Shown in pieces: positions 7,655-9,361 of a stretch of 9,361 bases of DNA (position 1 is the stretch's first letter; each line of letters begins with the position of its first letter). The stretch covers positions 1 to 9,361 of the forward strand of contig CAZGLY010000073.1 of the NCBI GenBank assembly GCA_964526675.1, in the 5' to 3' direction. A model generated the notes under the pieces. It did not search any database and was not told the origin of the DNA. It saw only the letters and a program-made list of their open reading frames with translations. Origin of the DNA: CAZADA01 sp964526675 (GTDB lineage Bacteria; Pseudomonadota; Alphaproteobacteria; Caulobacterales; Maricaulaceae). The position numbers and the translations under genes were made by a program.

Positions 7655-8272
7655 ATGCGAGCACTTGCCACAGCGCTCAGCTTGGCGTCACTCGCGGGCG
7701 TTGCCTGCGCGCAGGATGTGATCACGAGCACCGGCGAACGGCGCATCAGCTGGCCGAGCGAACGCGCGATGACCACCGCGCAGGCGACCTTTTTCGACTA
7801 TGCGCGCGGCGACGCCACACCTGGCGTGTCCGGCGCGATCGGGTCCATGCAAGCGCAGGTCGGCCGCGCGCCGGTGCCGGTTCTGATGCCGGGTGATTTG
7901 CGCGCCCAAAGCCTGTTGAGCGCCGCGCGCACCTTCACGGCGGTCGAAGACGGCTATTTCGCGGTCATCGAAGGCGAAATCTACGACATCGTCGTCAACG
8001 GCACGTCGGAGTATCTGGCCGCGCCGGGACGTCCTGAGCAGGTCGAGGATCCGGAGGCCTATCGGTTCACCGAGGCTGAAGGCGGGGCGGTGTTGTCCTT
8101 CAGCCGTTATGGGGCGGATTACATCATCCAGTTCGAGTGTCGCCAGCGCGCCACGGACGGACGCCCGTGCGTCTCGCGCGATCAAGCCGAGCGCTTCGCC
8201 AGCGCGATGGACTTCATTGGCGGCGCCGGGCCCGCCCCCGTTTTCCGCCCGCTGCGGAGGACGGAGAAATGA
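7655..8272 (+). CDS. Small exported protein of unknown function, M23 lipoprotein partner
   Basis: A 205-residue protein with no family I recognise. Residues 1-19 (MRALATALSLASLAGVACA) are a clear signal peptide; cleavage after ACA before QDV fits signal peptidase I, although Cys18 makes a lipobox a remote alternative. The mature part holds a beta-rich middle (FTAVEDGYFAVIEGEIYDIV, then AVLSFSRYGADYIIQFEC) and two cysteines, 162 and 172, ten residues apart, which could form a disulfide in the periplasm. No catalytic motif is evident. ATG 7655 has GGGGAGA seven bases upstream. The stop codon overlaps the start of the M23 lipoprotein gene (ATGA), so the two are very likely one operon with coupled translation. 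This hints at a shared job in the envelope, which is inference. Confidence 0.85.
   Translation: MRALATALSLASLAGVACAQDVITSTGERRISWPSERAMTTAQATFFDYARGDATPGVSGAIGSMQAQVGRAPVPVLMPGDLRAQSLLSAARTFTAVEDGYFAVIEGEIYDIVVNGTSEYLAAPGRPEQVEDPEAYRFTEAEGGAVLSFSRYGADYIIQFECRQRATDGRPCVSRDQAERFASAMDFIGGAGPAPVFRPLRRTEK
8257..8272 (+). promoter_or_regulatory. Ribosome binding site and ATGA overlap of the M23 gene
   Basis: GGAGGACGGAGAA precedes ATG at 8269. TGA at 8270-8272 ends the upstream gene, so the start and stop codons share bases. This arrangement is typical of translational coupling and fixes the M23 start. A longer in-frame opening from 8137 would overlap the upstream gene by 136 bases and bury the signal peptide. 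Confidence 0.8.
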
Positions 8273-9051
8273 TCAAGCGTTTGTGCATCATCAGCGCGTT
8301 TGCGCTCGCGGCCGCCTGCGCGCCGTTGGACCCCGAACCCTTGCCGGGCGATCGGGACGCGCCGACGCCGCCCAGCGGGGACTTCAGCTATCGCGCGCCA
8401 GGGGATCTAGAGCCGCGGTCGGGCCAAGGCGTCGCGGACCGCACCGTCTACGCGCCGGACATTGTGTTCCCGATCACGGACGCCCCGGCGTTCATCAACA
8501 GCCAGGTGTACCGGCCCGGCGGCAGCGTCGCCGGCGGCGATCAGTGCAGCGCCGTCAATTTCAGCTATCCGTGGCGCGACACGTTCTGCGAGCGGCGCAG
8601 CGGCGCCGATCGGGACACGCTCAACTGCCCGGGGCGCGCCGTGCATCAGGGCGTCGACCTTCGCGCCGGCGACGTGGCGACATGCCGTCAGATGCGCGAC
8701 ATCGTGCTCGATGATCCCACGCAAAACCGGCTGATCCCCGTGCGGGCTGTCAAAGACGGCCAAATCACGCACGTTGGACGTTTCACCGTGACGCTGCGTT
8801 CGGGCGGTCAGATCTTCCGCTATATGCACCTGAACATGGCGGCGTTGCCGGTGACGGCTGGCGACACCGTGCGCGCGGGCGATGTGATTGGTTATCTGTC
8901 CAACGACTTTGGCGGGACGCCGACTACGTTTCATCTGCACTTGGAGTTTTTCTTCAACTTGGCCGACGGGTCCAACTGGGTCTCGCCTTACATGTCGCTC
9001 GTGCGCGCTTATGAGCGCTTGAACGGCGTTGACGGCCGGGAAGTGTTCTAG
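8269..9051 (+). CDS. M23 (LytM-type) metallopeptidase lipoprotein
   Basis: A 260-residue envelope protein. MIKRLCIISAFALAAAC is a lipoprotein signal with lipid-attachment Cys17. The -3 residue is Ala instead of Leu, acceptable in the general pattern. A Pro-rich linker follows. The M23 domain shows the zinc motif HQGVD (His126, Asp130), YMHLN with His187 and HLHLE with His222 and His224, so all usual zinc ligands and catalytic histidines are present. Enzymes of this family cleave peptide cross-links in peptidoglycan, which suggests real activity and not the degenerate EnvC/NlpD activator type. Odd points are about 20 extra residues between HQGVD and the strand PVRAVKDGQI, and four cysteines (93, 107, 120, 139) around the active site that could form two disulfides. 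The start overlaps the stop of the upstream exported protein. Confidence 0.92.
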   Translation: MIKRLCIISAFALAAACAPLDPEPLPGDRDAPTPPSGDFSYRAPGDLEPRSGQGVADRTVYAPDIVFPITDAPAFINSQVYRPGGSVAGGDQCSAVNFSYPWRDTFCERRSGADRDTLNCPGRAVHQGVDLRAGDVATCRQMRDIVLDDPTQNRLIPVRAVKDGQITHVGRFTVTLRSGGQIFRYMHLNMAALPVTAGDTVRAGDVIGYLSNDFGGTPTTFHLHLEFFFNLADGSNWVSPYMSLVRAYERLNGVDGREVF

Positions 9052-9063
9052 GCCACGGCCCGC

Positions 9064-9090
9064 GCGCCGCGGACGTCGTCGCCGCGGCGC
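9064..9090 (+). terminator. Strong hairpin after the M23 gene, possible terminator
   Basis: A perfect 9-base stem GCGCCGCGG/CCGCGGCGC with a 9-base loop begins 12 bases after the M23 stop codon. The following TGTGTC is only weakly T-rich, so termination may be inefficient, or the hairpin may protect the 3' end of the transcript. Confidence 0.45.
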
Positions 9091-9171
9091 TGTGTCATGA
9101 CCGGATCGGCGGCGCGCCGCTCCTCCCTGCACGGACCGTGGCGGAGGGGCGGCGTGATCGCGGCGCGCGGG

Positions 9172-9199
9172 TTGCGGCGCGCATTTGCGGCGGTATAGT
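9172..9199 (+). promoter_or_regulatory. Promoter of the tRNA-Ser gene
   Basis: TATAGT at 9194-9199 matches the -10 consensus at five of six bases. TTGCGG at 9172-9177, 16 bases upstream, matches -35 at three of six. Transcription would start near 9206, about 17 bases before the mature tRNA. Confidence 0.6.
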
Positions 9200-9222
9200 C
9201 CGGCGCTCCGCGCCTCGAGCGG

Positions 9223-9312
9223 GGTGAGGTGGCCGAGTGGTCGAAGGCGCACGCCTGGAACGCGTGTAGGCGGGCAACCGTCTCGTGGGTTCGAATCCCA
9301 CCCTCACCGCCA
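9223..9312 (+). tRNA. tRNA-Ser (anticodon GGA)
   Basis: A 90-base class II tRNA reading UCC and UCU serine codons. Acceptor strand GGTGAGG (9223-9229) pairs with CCTCACC (9302-9308). The discriminator base G and an encoded CCA follow. The D arm contains GGCCGAGTGGTCGAAGGC. The anticodon stem CACGC/GCGTG closes the loop CTGGAAC with GGA at 9257-9259. There is a long variable arm, as in all tRNA-Ser, and a GTGGG-TTCGAAT-CCCAC T arm. Every stem pairs without mismatch. Confidence 0.97.
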
Positions 9313-9338
9313 CTTGCCCTCGCGAAAGCGTTCTCCCG

Positions 9339-9361
9339 ATCCGGCTGCGGCCGGATTTTCT
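9339..9361 (+). terminator. Intrinsic terminator after tRNA-Ser
   Basis: A 7-base stem ATCCGGC/GCCGGAT with loop TGCG is followed directly by TTTCT at the window edge, 26 bases after the tRNA. The T tract may continue beyond the window. Confidence 0.75.

Noticed and set aside
8137..8268. Longer N-terminus for the M23 protein from ATG 8137
   Set aside because: It would overlap the upstream gene and place 44 Arg-rich residues before an excellent lipoprotein signal. ATG 8269 has a strong ribosome site.
9095..9313. A minus-strand open frame reading MAVRVGFEPTRRLPAYTRS
   Set aside because: This is the antisense translation of the tRNA-Ser gene, a well-known source of spurious GFEPT-type proteins in databases.
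1..9361. CRISPR arrays, insertion sequences, phage or toxin-antitoxin modules
   Set aside because: I saw no spaced direct repeats, transposase, terminal inverted repeats or toxin-antitoxin pair. The only regular repeat is the coding TPR array.

Overview
The window is high-GC DNA, mostly about 70% or more in the coding parts. GTG starts, Ala/Arg-rich proteins and the gene types present suggest a free-living Proteobacterium, most likely an alphaproteobacterium. The taxonomic guess is inference from composition and protein style; no marker gene in the window settles it.

Layout, left to right. (1) A minus-strand class 3 lipase gene enters from the left edge and starts at 668. (2) A 330-base divergent gap follows. 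(3) Two plus-strand genes (999-2555 and 2703-4817) encode membrane-anchored TPR proteins. They share the same order of parts: an N-terminal membrane segment, an alpha/beta region ending in a (A/D)D-hydrophobic-VWG motif, and a TPR array. They look like a diverged tandem duplication. (4) A convergent minus-strand msrA (4846-5502) ends 28 bases from the second TPR gene. (5) Divergent from msrA is a secreted or membrane-anchored S8 subtilisin-like protease with a long N-terminal pro-region. (6) After a 160-base gap comes a two-gene operon: a small exported protein of unknown function, then an M23 (LytM-type) lipoprotein that starts inside the stop codon of the first gene (ATGA overlap). (7) A tRNA-Ser(GGA) gene, with its own promoter and an intrinsic terminator, closes the window.

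How the genes may work together: four of the six full protein genes (both TPR proteins, subtilase, M23 lipoprotein) carry a membrane anchor or export signal, and the small protein 7655-8272 is also exported. This gives an envelope flavour: protein processing, peptidoglycan cleavage and a scaffold on the inner membrane. MsrA and the lipase look like ordinary cytoplasmic proteins. Only the exported-protein/M23 pair shows direct evidence of co-expression. I see no CRISPR array, insertion sequence, phage gene or recognisable defence operon. The least explained items are the tandem TPR paralogs and the small exported partner of the M23 lipoprotein.
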